From BQJD01 sp964350265 (GTDB lineage Bacteria > Pseudomonadota > Gammaproteobacteria > Arenicellales > CAJQKF01), in assembly GCA_964350265.1 (NCBI GenBank), contig CAYGJZ010000010.1:1-64000 (forward strand): a stretch of 64,000 nt of DNA, read 5' to 3'. The translations under genes and the position numbers were made by a program. Every line of letters begins with the position of its first letter. Position 1 is the first letter of the stretch. The notes under the pieces are model-generated. The model searched no databases. It saw only the letters and a program-made list of their open reading frames with translations, and was not told the origin of the DNA. Of this stretch, positions 35,438 to 47,994 are shown one piece after another.

Positions 35438-37888
35438 ATGAACTCATCACTGCCGAGCAAGGCCAGCGCGGTCGTCATCGGCGGCGGCGTGACCGGCGCC
35501 AGCGTTGCCTACCACCTCGCCCGGCTCGGCTGGCAGGACGTGGTGCTGCTGGAACGACGGCAGTTCGCCTGTGGCACCACCTGGCATGCCGCCGGGCTGA
35601 TCGGCACCATGCGCGCCAACGAGAGCCACGCGCGACTGTGCGAGTACTCCATGTCGCTGCTGGCCGAACTGGAGGCCGAGACCGGGCAGTCCACCGGCTT
35701 CCGCCAGGTCGGCAGCCTGACCATCGCCCACAGCGAAGCGCGGTTCGAGGAACTCAAACGGGTCGCGTCGATGAACAACGCCTTCGGCGTGACCCGGGTG
35801 GACATGGTCACGGTGGAAGAGATCGCCTCGCTGTTTCCGCTCATCGACACCACCGGGCTGCTCGGCGGCAGCTACGTGGCCAAGGACGGCAAGGCCAGCC
35901 CCATCGATGTTACCAATGCCTTCATCAAGGGAGCGCGGCAGCGTGGCGTCAAGTGCCTGGAAGGCATCGAGGTGCGCGAAGTCACCGCCAGCGGCGGGCG
36001 GGTCACCGGCGTTGCCACCGACCAGGGACATGTCGCCACCGACTTCGTGGTCAATGCCGGCGGCATGTGGGCTCGCCACCTGGCCCGTGCCAACGGCGTC
36101 AGCATTCCGCTGCATGCCGCCGAGCACTACTACGCGGTGACCGAGAAGGACGAGGCCTTTCACCCCGACCTGCCGGTGCTTCGCGACCACGACAAGTGCG
36201 CCTACTACCGCGAGGACGCGGGCAGCCTCCTGGTCGGCGCCTTCGAGAAGAACGCCCTGGCCTGGGGCATGCAGGGGATTCCGGCGGATTTCTGCTTCGA
36301 CGAATTGGAAGGACACGTCGAGCAGCAGCTCTACCCGGTACTGGCCGACGCCATGGAGCGCATCCCCAGGCTGGCGGACATCGGCTGGCGCAAGTTCTTC
36401 TGCGGGCCGGAGTCCTTTACCCCCGACGACCAGTTCCATGTCGGCGAGGCCCCGGAGCTGCGTGGCTACTTCGTCGCCTGCGGCTTGAACAGCGTCGGCA
36501 TCCAGACATCCGGGGGTCTCGGCAAGGCCTGTGCCGAGTGGATGCACCGCGGCCACCCGCCCATGGACCTGTGGGCCAACGACATCCGCCGCATGTACCC
36601 GTTCATGGCCAACGACCGCTTCATCCGCGAGCGGGTCACCGAGACCCTCGGCCTGCTCTACGACAATCACTATCCCTACAAGCAGTTCGAGACCGCCCGC
36701 AACGTGCGTCACTCCCCGGTGCATGAACGCCTGCTTGCCCACCGCGCCTGCTTCGGCACCGCGGCCGGCTGGGAACGACCCAACTGGTTCGCCCCGCCGG
36801 GGGTGGAGCCACGCTACGCGTACAGCTTCGGCCGGCAGAACTGGTTCGAGTACTCGGCGGCCGAGCACCGCGCCGCGCGCGAGTCGGTGGCGCTGTTCGA
36901 CCAGTCGAGCTTCTCCAAGTACCTGGTCACCGGCCGCGACGCCTGTGCCTGCCTGCAGAGGATCTCCTCGGCGGATGTCGATGTCGCGCCGGGCAAGGTG
37001 GTGTATACCCACTGGCTGAACGAGCGTGGCGGCATCGAGGCCGACCTCACCGTGACCCGGATCGCCGAGCACGAGTACTGGGTGGTCAGCGGTGCCGCGG
37101 TGACCCGACGGGATCTCGACTGGCTTTCACGGAACATCGACGACGAGGCCCGCTGCACGGTGCTGGACATCACCTCCGCCTGGGCGGTGTTCGGCGTCAT
37201 GGGACCGCGCAGCCGCGCCCTGCTGGCACCGCTGCTGGACGTCTCCCTGGACACCGCGGCCTTTGCCTTCGGTACCAGCCAGCCCATCGAGCTTGGCTAT
37301 GCGCGGGGACGCGCCATGCGGGTGTCCTATGTCGGCGAGCTCGGCTACGAGCTGTACATTCCGGTGGACATGGCCCGCCACGTCTTCGACCTGCTCATGG
37401 AAGGCGATGACCGTCCGGTGCTGGCCGGCATGCATGCACTGGACTCGGCCCGGATCGAGAAGAAGTTTCTCCACTACGGCCACGACATCGGCGACGAGGA
37501 CACGCCGCTGGAAGCCGGTGCGGGCTTCGTCTGCGCCCTGGACAAGGGGAATTTCATCGGTCGCGAGGCCATCTGCCGCCAGCGCGATGCGGGCAGCCAC
37601 CTGCGCAAGCGGCTGCTGCAGTTCCTGCTCGACGATCCCGGCGAGATGCTCTACCACCACGAACCCATCCTGCGCGACGGCCAAGTGGTCGGTCACCTCA
37701 CCTCCGGCAACTTCGGCCACACCCTGGGCGCCTCGGTGGGACTGGGCTACGTGCGCTCCGAGGAAGACATCGACGCCGCGGCGGTGGCAGCCAGCCAGTG
37801 GCAAATCGATGTCGGTGGTCGCATCATCGATGCCCGGGCCAGCCTGCGGGCCCTGTACGACCCGGGCGGGGAGAAGGCCCGCACCTAG
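35438..37888 (+). CDS. Dimethylglycine/sarcosine dehydrogenase-like flavoprotein
   Basis: An 816-residue fusion of a DAO-type FAD oxidoreductase and a GcvT-type folate domain. Residues 11-20 are the FAD-binding VVIGGGVTGA, and GTTWHAAGL with H50 matches the histidine that covalently binds FAD in mammalian dimethylglycine and sarcosine dehydrogenases. The GcvT-like part (about residues 440-800) has RQNWFEYSAAEHRAARESV, VSYVGELGYELYIPV and LTSGNFGHTLGASVGLGYV. It would oxidatively demethylate an N-methylglycine, passing the one-carbon unit to THF. Which substrate is preferred cannot be read. ATG 35438 has GGGAGA upstream. It converges with the RND pump gene. Confidence 0.88.
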   Translation: MNSSLPSKASAVVIGGGVTGASVAYHLARLGWQDVVLLERRQFACGTTWHAAGLIGTMRANESHARLCEYSMSLLAELEAETGQSTGFRQVGSLTIAHSEARFEELKRVASMNNAFGVTRVDMVTVEEIASLFPLIDTTGLLGGSYVAKDGKASPIDVTNAFIKGARQRGVKCLEGIEVREVTASGGRVTGVATDQGHVATDFVVNAGGMWARHLARANGVSIPLHAAEHYYAVTEKDEAFHPDLPVLRDHDKCAYYREDAGSLLVGAFEKNALAWGMQGIPADFCFDELEGHVEQQLYPVLADAMERIPRLADIGWRKFFCGPESFTPDDQFHVGEAPELRGYFVACGLNSVGIQTSGGLGKACAEWMHRGHPPMDLWANDIRRMYPFMANDRFIRERVTETLGLLYDNHYPYKQFETARNVRHSPVHERLLAHRACFGTAAGWERPNWFAPPGVEPRYAYSFGRQNWFEYSAAEHRAARESVALFDQSSFSKYLVTGRDACACLQRISSADVDVAPGKVVYTHWLNERGGIEADLTVTRIAEHEYWVVSGAAVTRRDLDWLSRNIDDEARCTVLDITSAWAVFGVMGPRSRALLAPLLDVSLDTAAFAFGTSQPIELGYARGRAMRVSYVGELGYELYIPVDMARHVFDLLMEGDDRPVLAGMHALDSARIEKKFLHYGHDIGDEDTPLEAGAGFVCALDKGNFIGREAICRQRDAGSHLRKRLLQFLLDDPGEMLYHHEPILRDGQVVGHLTSGNFGHTLGASVGLGYVRSEEDIDAAAVAASQWQIDVGGRIIDARASLRALYDPGGEKART

Positions 37889-37891
37889 CTT

Positions 37892-37909
37892 CCCGGCCGT
37901 CCGGCCGGG
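37892..37909. terminator. GC hairpin between convergent genes
   Basis: CCCGGCCG-TC-CGGCCGGG is a perfect 8-bp inverted repeat in the 68-nt gap between two convergent stops. It could act for both strands; no T-tract. Confidence 0.35.
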
Positions 37910-37956
37910 CGTTCCGCCCCGCGACCCGCGGGCAGGCGCTGGCCCGGTCCGTCTCG

Positions 37957-41036
<3,080 letters not shown>

Positions 41037-41040
<4 letters not shown>

Positions 41041-42209
41041 TGGCGGCCCCCGTCGACGCTGACCGCCGAGCCGTCATCCAGCAACTGGTGGCCCAGTGTC
41101 ACCACCTGGCCGGCGATGTCGGTATTGCGCAGTTCCACCCGGTTGCCCTCGCTGATGCCCGTTTCCACCCCTTGCCAGGCGACGCGGGAACCGTCTTCGG
41201 ACACCTGGAAGACACCGGTTTCCCCGCCGCGCACCACCAACGCCATGGACGGTACCATGACCGCGTCCTCGTGCCGCTCGAGTTGCACCGAGGCACGCAC
41301 GAACATGCCCGGCTTCAATCGAAGCTCCGGATTGGGTACGCGCAGTTCCACCCGCGCCTGGCGGGCGTTCTCGCGAAACACCGGGGCGATGCGACTGATC
41401 TCGGCGGGAAAGACTTCGCCGGGATAGGCATCGGTGCGGATGTCCACCGATTGCCCGACTTCCAGCAGGCCGTAGTCCCGCTCGGTGACGAAGAACACCG
41501 CCACCACCGGGTCGAGTTCAACGATGCGCAGCAAAGGCGCGTTGGCGGCCACCGTCTCGCCCTCGTCGACATAGCGCTCGGCCACCACGCGCACGTTGCT
41601 GCCACCGCGCCAGCCGGCGGTGACATTGGAATAGCCCAGCCGGATGCGCGCGGTTTCCACCGCCGCCTGGGCCCGCGTCAACTGGGCACGGGTCACGTCG
41701 ACGTGGGCGACACGGGCGAGCTGGCTGGCCTTGGCGGCGTCCCGCTCGGCTTCGGAACTGACGCCCCGCGCGCGCAGGGTCTCGATCCGTGCCAGGTCGC
41801 GCTCGGAGATGGCCAGCAGGCTGTTGGCCTCGGCCAGGTTGGCCTCGGCCACGGCGAGGTCGGCGCGGGCCTGGGTCAACGCCTGCTCGTACTCGGCATT
41901 GTCCATGCGTGCCACCACCTGGCCCCGCTCGACGGCGTCGGACAGGTCGACACCGATTTCCTCGATGCGGCCGCTGACCTTCGGCGCCACCACGAACTCC
42001 TCGAAGGCGGCGAGGGTGCCGGTGAACTGTCGGCGCAACTCGATCGGACCCCGCTCCACCGTGGCCACCTCCACCGGCACCACGCGGGATGCCGACGGCC
42101 GTTCCGGGCTGGACGCGCTGACTTCCTGCAGACGTTCGTACACCTGCCAACCCACCGCCCCGGCGGCGCCCAGCACAATCAGTCCCACCAGGGTTTTTCC
42201 GGCGCTCAT
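41037..42209 (-). CDS. RND efflux membrane-fusion (periplasmic adaptor) protein
   Basis: A 390-residue adaptor. The N-terminus has one hydrophobic segment (about residues 5-20, LVGLIVLGAAGAVGW), then a lipoyl-like barrel half FEEFVVAPKVSGRIEEIGVD, an alpha hairpin about residues 95-165, the second half with YVDEGETVAANAPLLRIVELDPV, and a C-terminal barrel with RLKPGMFVRASVQL. This is the HlyD/AcrA family. I chose ATG 42209 because GAGGTGA lies upstream; GTG 42224 is also possible. First gene of a two-gene operon with the permease; a TATGAT lies at 42320-42325 on the same strand as a weak -10. Confidence 0.92.
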
Positions 42210-42397
42210 CGGGTCTATCGTCACCTCATGGGAATCCAGTGGCGCAACACGCGGTCACCTGCCCGCCCCCCGGACAAGGCTCGAATCACGGTGCCGATCG
42301 CCCTTCACCCTCGCGGGTCATCATAGCAGTGCGATGCGAACGAGAAAGCTTACCACTCGGACACACTTGCACCATGGCGGGCCACGAAGCGTGGCGT

Positions 42398-42637
42398 CTA
42401 GCCGCCCTTCACCGCCGGCAGCATCATCACCTCGTCGCCCTCGGCCAGCCGATGACGATGACGGTCCGCCGGCGGCACCATGTCGCCGTTGACCGCGGTC
42501 AGCGCCACCCGCGAGCCGAAGGGCAAGGCCGCGAGCAGATCCGACACGGTGGCACCGTCGGCAACGTCGTAGGCGGCCGTGTCGGCGTCGTCGAGGGCGT
42601 CGTCGAGCTCTCCGGCCAGGTCAAGCCGGATCTTCAC
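42398..42637 (-). CDS. MoaD/ThiS-family sulfur carrier protein
   Basis: A 79-residue ubiquitin-fold protein. It ends with the di-glycine tail VKGG, needed for adenylation and thiocarboxylation, and has the beta-grasp pattern MKIRLDLAGELDD, VSDLLAALPFGSRVALTAVNGDMVP and EGDEVMMLPAVKGG. It starts at GTG 42637, overlapping the oxidoreductase gene by 17 nt. The close link suggests it supplies dithiolene sulfur for the pterin cofactor (W or Mo) of the oxidoreductase, as MoaD does; this is inference from context. Last gene of the 44946-to-42398 operon. Confidence 0.85.
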   Translation of the reverse strand: MKIRLDLAGELDDALDDADTAAYDVADGATVSDLLAALPFGSRVALTAVNGDMVPPADRHRHRLAEGDEVMMLPAVKGG

Positions 42638-44468
42638 GCATCACGCCCGCAAGGTCCAGCCGTCGCAACAGCTCTTCGGTGGGAACACCGTCGGCTGTCC
42701 AACCGCGTTCGGCGTAGTACTCCGGCAGCATGCGATCCAGCTCGCATACCTTGCCGCGCGCGGTCCCGGAAGGCGCCGGCTCGTTCAGCAGGCGTGGCGG
42801 CAGGGTATCGTCGGCGGCGGTCAGCCCGGCACGCAGGTTGAACAGCCGTTCGAGGTTCCAAATGCGTTCGCCGGCGTCGTGCAGGCGCTGCGCCGTCCAG
42901 CTGCCTTCGCAGGCCGCGTCCATCTGCTCGGCGAGATCTTCAAGATTCCAGGCCGAGGCGGTGAACAGGCAGATGCCCACCGAGTCGATGGCGGCGATGT
43001 CGTCCTGGGAGTGCTTGCACGGCTTCGCCTTGCCCTTGCCACTGACGTCTTCCATGTCTTCGTTGAAGGTGTCGTGGCGCAGGTGGCAGGCACCGCGGTT
43101 GCCGGTGGCATAGCCCAGCCCCATGCCCTGCAGGGCACGGGAATCGTAGCCGGCGAATTCCTGGCCCTTGACCACCATGGCCAGCTCCGGGCGCCCGTAC
43201 TTCTCGCACAGGCGCTTGGAACCGAGCGCCAGCTCGCGGCCGAAGCCCTCGTACTTGCCGGTCTTCTCCGCCATCACCGTCAATGCCTCGGCATTGCCGA
43301 AACGCAGTTCGATGCCGTCGGTCTGGTCCTGGTCGATCAGGCCCAGCTCGTACAGTTCCATCGCCGCCGCCAGGGTGACGCCGAAGGAGATCGGGTCCAT
43401 GCCGTGCTCGTTCATCATGTAGCCGGCGAAGGTCAGCGCGTCGAGATCGTCCACGCCCACCACCGGGCCGAAGGCGAAGGCGGTCTCGTACTCCAGCCCG
43501 CCGGAGGCGTGCCAGTACTCCTTGCGGTTGACCACCGAGAAATGCTGCGGATCGATATGGGCGATGCGGCCGCAGGCGATGGTGCAGCCGAAGCAGGCCT
43601 TGTTGGTCAGCAGGTTGCGATGACCATCGCGACCGGTGGCCACCACCGCCTTGGGGTTGATGCGGTCCACGCCCTCGAACTGCACTTTCTGGAAGTTGTT
43701 GGTGGGCAGGCCGCCGAACTTCTGCATCACGTCGATCATGGACAAGGTGCCATGCCGGGTCAGCGAACGGCGTCCGCTGTCGGCGAACAGCTTCTCGTTC
43801 TTCGCCGTGGCCACGCCGAGGAAGCGTGCCGGGTCGTGCACGGTGACCCCGCGGGTGCCGCGCGCCGCCACCGCCTTGAGGTTCTTCGAGCCCATCACCG
43901 CGCCGACGCCGGAGCGGCCGGCGGCCCGGTGCAGGTCGTTGACGATGCAGGCATAGTAGACGCCGCGCTCACCGGCGACGCCGATGGAGGCCACCTTCAT
44001 GTCCTCGCTGCGGTAGCGCGCCTTGATGGTTTCCTCGGTCTTCCACACCGTCTGGCCCCACAGGTCCCCGGCGTCGCGCAGGCTGACTTCGTCGTCCTCC
44101 ACCACCAGGTAGACCGGACGCGGGGAGCGGCCGGTGATGATCATAAGGTCGTAGCCGCAGAACTTCAGCTCGGCGCCGAACTTGCCGCCGGAGTTGGAAC
44201 AGGCGATGGCCCCGGTCAGCGGACCCTTGGTGACCACGCAGTAGCGGCCACTGGTGGAAACCAGCGTGCCGCCCAGCGGGCCGGTGGCGAAGATCAACGT
44301 GTTCTCCGGCGACAGGGCATCCACCGCCGGGTCCATGCTTTCCACCAGGTAGCGGGTGGCGAGGCCACGACCGCCGATGTACTCGTTCGCCCATTGCCGG
44401 TTCAATGGTTCGGCGCGGCACTCGCCGCTGGTCAGGTCTACCCGGAGTACCTTGCCTTGCCAGCCCAT
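42621..44468 (-). CDS. Aldehyde:ferredoxin oxidoreductase (tungsten-pterin type)
   Basis: A 615-residue AOR-family enzyme oxidising aldehydes to acids with a bis-pterin tungsten centre and one 4Fe-4S cluster. N-terminal signature WQGKVLRVDLTSGECRAEPL and YIGGRGLATRYL are typical. Cluster Cys are in NKACFGCTIACGRI (C-x2-C-x3-C) and later DSVGICLF. Pterin-binding loops include GAVMGSKNLKAVAARGT and EYETAFAFGPVVGVDD. The ferredoxin gene ends 1 nt upstream and is probably its electron acceptor, as in the bacterial AorAB complexes. The NADH-linked AorC flavoprotein is not seen. Confidence 0.93.
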   Translation of the reverse strand: MGWQGKVLRVDLTSGECRAEPLNRQWANEYIGGRGLATRYLVESMDPAVDALSPENTLIFATGPLGGTLVSTSGRYCVVTKGPLTGAIACSNSGGKFGAELKFCGYDLMIITGRSPRPVYLVVEDDEVSLRDAGDLWGQTVWKTEETIKARYRSEDMKVASIGVAGERGVYYACIVNDLHRAAGRSGVGAVMGSKNLKAVAARGTRGVTVHDPARFLGVATAKNEKLFADSGRRSLTRHGTLSMIDVMQKFGGLPTNNFQKVQFEGVDRINPKAVVATGRDGHRNLLTNKACFGCTIACGRIAHIDPQHFSVVNRKEYWHASGGLEYETAFAFGPVVGVDDLDALTFAGYMMNEHGMDPISFGVTLAAAMELYELGLIDQDQTDGIELRFGNAEALTVMAEKTGKYEGFGRELALGSKRLCEKYGRPELAMVVKGQEFAGYDSRALQGMGLGYATGNRGACHLRHDTFNEDMEDVSGKGKAKPCKHSQDDIAAIDSVGICLFTASAWNLEDLAEQMDAACEGSWTAQRLHDAGERIWNLERLFNLRAGLTAADDTLPPRLLNEPAPSGTARGKVCELDRMLPEYYAERGWTADGVPTEELLRRLDLAGVMREDPA

Positions 44469-44469
44469 G

Positions 44470-44946
44470 TCAGTTGACCTCCCCTGCCGCCGGGGCATGG
44501 GCGCTGCGGGCAAACAGCCCGGGCGCGATGCCCTCCGGTGGCACATCGTAGCCGATGGCATCGGTGGGACACACCGACGCGCACTTGGGATCGCCACCGC
44601 ACAGGTCGCACTTGTCGACCTTGCCGGTCTGCGGGTTGAAGGCCAGGGTGCCGTAGGGACAGGCGGCGATGCAGACGCGACAGCCGACACAGGTCGACTC
44701 GTCCACCTCGCGGGCACCGGTCAGTGCGCTGATGCCGATGGCGTCTACCGGGCAGGCATGCAGGCACCAGGCGGCCTCGCACTGGGTACAGGCATAGGGG
44801 ACGTTGTGCAGGCCGTGCTCGAACTCGAAGATGCGGATGCGTGACCGCGCCGGGTTGAACTCGCCGGTGTGTTCCAGCGAACAGGCCATTTCGCACTGCA
44901 GGCAGCCGGTGCACTTTTCCGGGTCGATGATGAGGGACTTGTGCAT
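44470..44946 (-). CDS. Polyferredoxin-type 4Fe-4S protein (AorA-like)
   Basis: A 158-residue electron-transfer protein with four clusters' worth of cysteine motifs: CTGCLQCEMAC, CTQCEAAWCLHACP, CVGCRVCIAACP and CDLCGGDPKCASVCP. This HycB/DmsB/AorA-type arrangement fits the small subunit of a molybdo- or tungsto-enzyme. It has no signal peptide, so the complex should be cytosolic. ATG 44946 gives MHKSLIIDPEKCTGC; the frame continues upstream without homology. First gene of the operon, divergent from the FAD oxidase. Confidence 0.92.
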   Translation of the reverse strand: MHKSLIIDPEKCTGCLQCEMACSLEHTGEFNPARSRIRIFEFEHGLHNVPYACTQCEAAWCLHACPVDAIGISALTGAREVDESTCVGCRVCIAACPYGTLAFNPQTGKVDKCDLCGGDPKCASVCPTDAIGYDVPPEGIAPGLFARSAHAPAAGEVN

Positions 44947-45115
44947 GCGTGATCTCGTCCAGCCGGGGTGTGGCCGGCGGTGAGCCGGTAGGGCTCGCCG
45001 CGGGTAGTTCGCCAACTCTACGCGATTCGCCGAGGCGGCGGAAGTGTGCTTGCGTGGCGCGCGGAAAGTGGTACAAAGTAGCTGCCTGTTTCCCGCCAAC
45101 CCGCCAAGCCCTCGA

Positions 45116-46519
45116 ATGCCCACCCTGATCCAGTCCCTGGCCGAAATCGTCGGTGCCAAGCACGTGCTGGCCGGCAACCATCCCGATGCACTGCCCTTCG
45201 TCGAGGAAGCGCGCGGCGACTACCAGGGCGATGCCCTCGCCGTGGTGCTGCCGGCGAATACCGGCGAGGTGGCCGCGGTGGTCCGGCTGCTGGCCGACGC
45301 CGGCGTGGCCATCGTGCCCCAGGGTGGCAACACGGGGCTGTGCGGCGGGGCGGTGGCCACGGCCGACGAGGTCATCGTCTCGCTGCGCAGGCTGAACCGC
45401 GTTCGCGAAGTGCGGCCGCTCGACGGCTTCCTCACGGTGGAGGCCGGCTGCATCCTGGCCGACGTGCAGCGCGCCGCGCGCGAGGCCGACCGCTTCTTCC
45501 CGGTGAGCCTGGGCGCCGAGGGAAGCTGCATGATCGGCGGCAACCTGTCCACCAATGCCGGCGGCATCAACGTGCTGCGCTACGGCAACAGCCGCCAGCA
45601 GGTGCTCGGGCTGGAAGTGGTGCTGGCCGACGGACGCACCTGGCATGGTCTCAAGCCCCTGTACAAGGACAACACCGGCTACGACGTCAAGCAGTGGTTC
45701 ATCGGCGCCGAGGGGACCCTCGGCATCATCACCGCCGCCAGCCTGCGGCTGTACCCGTTGCCAGTGCGCTCGGTGTCCATCCTGCTCGGCTTCGATGCCC
45801 TGGCCGACTGCGTGCCACTGCTGTCGCTGGCCCGCATCCTGAGCGCGGACCAGTTGAGCAGCTTCGAGCTGATGCCCGACATCGCCATGCGCGCGGCGGC
45901 CGAACACGTGCCCGGCTGCGACAACCCCCTCGACGGCAGCCATCCCTGGTACATCCTGTGCCAGTTCGCCACCTCCTCCGAGGCGGTGGACGTGCAGGCC
46001 ATGGCCACCCGTTTCCTGGAACAGGGCTTCGAGGCCGGCCAGGTGGCCGACGCGGTGATCGCCGACGGCGATGCCCGCGAGCAGGCGCTGTGGAAGATCC
46101 GCGAGGGCATCGTGCTGGCCCAGCGCAAGGCCGGTCGCTCGGTGAGCCACGATGTCTCGGTGCCCGTGTCGCGGGTGCCCGAGCTGATCGAGCGGGTGAT
46201 CGCGGCGCTGCGCGAGCAGGCCCCGGGAGTACGGCCCTATCCCTTCGGCCACATCGGCGACGGCAACGTGCACATGAACCTGCTGCAGCCGCTGGACATG
46301 GACGAGGCCGGCTTCGTCGACAGCAAGCCGCGCCTGCGTCAACTGGTCTACGGCATCGTCGGCGAGCTGGGTGGATCGTTCAGTGCCGAGCACGGCGTCG
46401 GTCGCCTCAAGCGCGGGCTGATGGCCGACCACAAGTCGGCGGAGGAACTGGAGCTGATGCGCGCGCTGCGCCGGGCACTGGACCCGCGGGGCCTGTTGAA
46501 CCCGGGCAAGGTGGTGTAG
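45116..46519 (+). CDS. FAD-linked oxidase of the GlcD/D-2-hydroxyacid dehydrogenase type
   Basis: A 467-residue flavoprotein. PCMH FAD-binding pattern: VPQGGNTGLCGGAV near residue 66, GGNLSTNAGGINVLRYGN near 139 and GAEGTLGIITAASLRLYP near 197. The FAD-oxidase C-terminal part has YPFGHIGDGNVHMN near 379 (metal/substrate His) and FSAEHGVGRLKR near 422. It resembles D-lactate and D-2-hydroxyglutarate dehydrogenases; substrate not certain. It has a single promoter region in the 169-nt divergent gap with the ferredoxin gene. A GC hairpin at 46530-46545 follows. Confidence 0.9.
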   Translation: MPTLIQSLAEIVGAKHVLAGNHPDALPFVEEARGDYQGDALAVVLPANTGEVAAVVRLLADAGVAIVPQGGNTGLCGGAVATADEVIVSLRRLNRVREVRPLDGFLTVEAGCILADVQRAAREADRFFPVSLGAEGSCMIGGNLSTNAGGINVLRYGNSRQQVLGLEVVLADGRTWHGLKPLYKDNTGYDVKQWFIGAEGTLGIITAASLRLYPLPVRSVSILLGFDALADCVPLLSLARILSADQLSSFELMPDIAMRAAAEHVPGCDNPLDGSHPWYILCQFATSSEAVDVQAMATRFLEQGFEAGQVADAVIADGDAREQALWKIREGIVLAQRKAGRSVSHDVSVPVSRVPELIERVIAALREQAPGVRPYPFGHIGDGNVHMNLLQPLDMDEAGFVDSKPRLRQLVYGIVGELGGSFSAEHGVGRLKRGLMADHKSAEELELMRALRRALDPRGLLNPGKVV

Positions 46520-46529
46520 CATCGCCCGC

Positions 46530-46545
46530 GCGGGGCCAGCCCCGC
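46530..46545 (+). terminator. GC hairpin after the FAD oxidase
   Basis: GCGGGGC-CA-GCCCCGC is a perfect 7-bp inverted repeat 10 nt after the stop. No T-tract. Confidence 0.35.
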
Positions 46546-46585
46546 CCACCTGCCAGGATGGCGCCAGCAACCCTTCGTTGTCCAC

Positions 46586-47626
46586 ATGAACACCGCCAAG
46601 CCGTCCACCGCGGACATCGACCGCGACCAGCAGCGCAGCCGCTTTCTCTCCGCCGCCGGCCATGGCCTGGCGCGGCTCGAGCCGCTGGCCGGGGATGCCT
46701 CCTTCCGCCGCTACTACCGCCTGCGCGAAGACGGCGGCAGCTGGATGCTGATGGACGCGCCACCGCCGCGCGAGGACGTGCGCCCCTTCCTCGCGGTGGC
46801 CGCGCACCTGCGCCGACTCGGCCTGCGCCCGCCGGCCATCCATGCCGAGGACGTGGACGCCGGCTTCGCCCTGCTCGAAGACCTCGGCGACGACACCTTC
46901 ACCCGCCGCCTGGCGGCCGGCGACGACGAGCAGTCGCTCTACCGCATGGCGGTGGACACCCTGCTCGCCCTGCACCAGCACGGGGAAGCCACCGACATCG
47001 AGCTTCCCGCCTACGACGCGGCGGAACTGCTCGGCGAGGCCATGCTGCTGCCGGACTGGGGCTACCGCCTGGTGCACGGTCGCGACATCGATGCCGCCGC
47101 GCGAAACGACTTCGCCCAGCCCTGGCGCGCCGCCCTGGCGGCCATGCCGTCGCCGGCGATGAGCCTGGTGCTGCGCGACTTCCACGTCGACAACCTGATG
47201 CGCATCGACCACGGCGGCGCGGTGCAGTGCGCGCTGCTGGACTTCCAGGATGCGCGCATCGGCCCGGCCGCCTACGATCTTGCCTCGCTGCTGCAGGACG
47301 CCCGCCGGGACATCGACGAGGACTTCGAGGCACGCTTCATCGACTACTACCTGGCGCGGCAGCCGTTGCTGGATCGCGACGGCTTTCTCGCCTGGTACCA
47401 CCTGCTGGCCGCGCAACGCCATGCCAAGGTCATCGGCATCTTCAGCCGCCTGGCGCTGCGCGACGGCAAGCCCGGCTACCTGGCCCACCTGCCGCGGGTC
47501 TGGCGGGGGCTGGAACGCGGCCTCGCCCTGCCCGCCCTGGCGCCGTTGCGGGACTGGCTGTCGGCACATTTTCCCGACCGCCTGCAAGGCGTTTCCCCCG
47601 TCCACAGCCCATCGAGAACGACATGA
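46586..47626 (+). CDS. amgK: Aminoglycoside-phosphotransferase-fold kinase, AmgK-like
   Basis: A 346-residue APH-fold kinase. LEPLAGDASFRRYYRL near residue 31 is the AmgK-type N-terminus, LLEDLGDDTF near 96 is the hinge region, and LVLRDFHVDNLM near 194 and LLDFQDARIGPAAYDLASLL near 213 are the Brenner/catalytic and metal motifs. AmgK phosphorylates the anomeric carbon of MurNAc/GlcNAc in peptidoglycan recycling in organisms lacking the NagZ-AnmK route. The partner uridylyltransferase MurU often follows, but here csaA does (4-nt overlap). The symbol is by resemblance. Confidence 0.82.
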   Translation: MNTAKPSTADIDRDQQRSRFLSAAGHGLARLEPLAGDASFRRYYRLREDGGSWMLMDAPPPREDVRPFLAVAAHLRRLGLRPPAIHAEDVDAGFALLEDLGDDTFTRRLAAGDDEQSLYRMAVDTLLALHQHGEATDIELPAYDAAELLGEAMLLPDWGYRLVHGRDIDAAARNDFAQPWRAALAAMPSPAMSLVLRDFHVDNLMRIDHGGAVQCALLDFQDARIGPAAYDLASLLQDARRDIDEDFEARFIDYYLARQPLLDRDGFLAWYHLLAAQRHAKVIGIFSRLALRDGKPGYLAHLPRVWRGLERGLALPALAPLRDWLSAHFPDRLQGVSPVHSPSRTT

Positions 47627-47961
47627 AGGAAATCAGCATCGACGAGTTCCAGGTCGTCGAACTGCGCACCGGCACCATCATCGAGGTCCACGACTTCCCC
47701 GAGGCGCGCAAGCCTGCGTGGAAGCTGTTGATCGACTTCGGCGAGGAGATCGGCACGAAGAAGTCCAGTGCCCAGATCACCGACCTCTACGATCGCGAAG
47801 ACCTGCTCGGCCGCCAGGTGGTGGCGGTGGTGAACTTCCCGCCGCGGCAGATCGGCCCGGTGCGCTCGGAATGCCTGGTCACCGGCTTCGTCCAGGCCGA
47901 TGGCAGCGTGGTGCTGGCACAGCCGGAACGACCGGTGGCGAACGGTCTGAAACTGGCCTGA
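47623..47961 (+). CDS. csaA: tRNA-binding domain protein, CsaA type
   Basis: A 112-residue protein with the EMAP/CsaA tRNA-binding OB fold. Motifs are ISIDEFQVVELRTGTIIEV, ARKPAWKLLIDFGEEIGTKKSSAQIT and VVAVVNFPPRQIGPVRSE, which define CsaA. CsaA is a homodimeric protein with chaperone-like and RNA-binding activity. The ATG overlaps the kinase stop by 4 nt, so both are translated from one message. It converges with the acyl-CoA dehydrogenase gene 33 nt downstream. Confidence 0.92.
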   Translation: MKEISIDEFQVVELRTGTIIEVHDFPEARKPAWKLLIDFGEEIGTKKSSAQITDLYDREDLLGRQVVAVVNFPPRQIGPVRSECLVTGFVQADGSVVLAQPERPVANGLKLA

Positions 47962-47994
47962 CGACGGCAGCGGCCTGGCCGCCGCCGATCTTCC

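Noticed and set aside
32592..35450. Minus-strand open frame of about 950 codons opposite aapM-aapP-sufE
   Set aside because: Low-complexity His/Gly/Asp/Gln-rich translation, typical of an antisense shadow.
45116..46519. AorC-like NADH-linked flavoprotein of the aldehyde oxidoreductase
   Set aside because: It is divergently transcribed and has the PCMH/FAD-oxidase C-terminal pattern of GlcD/D-lactate dehydrogenases, not the NADH-oxidoreductase pattern of AorC.
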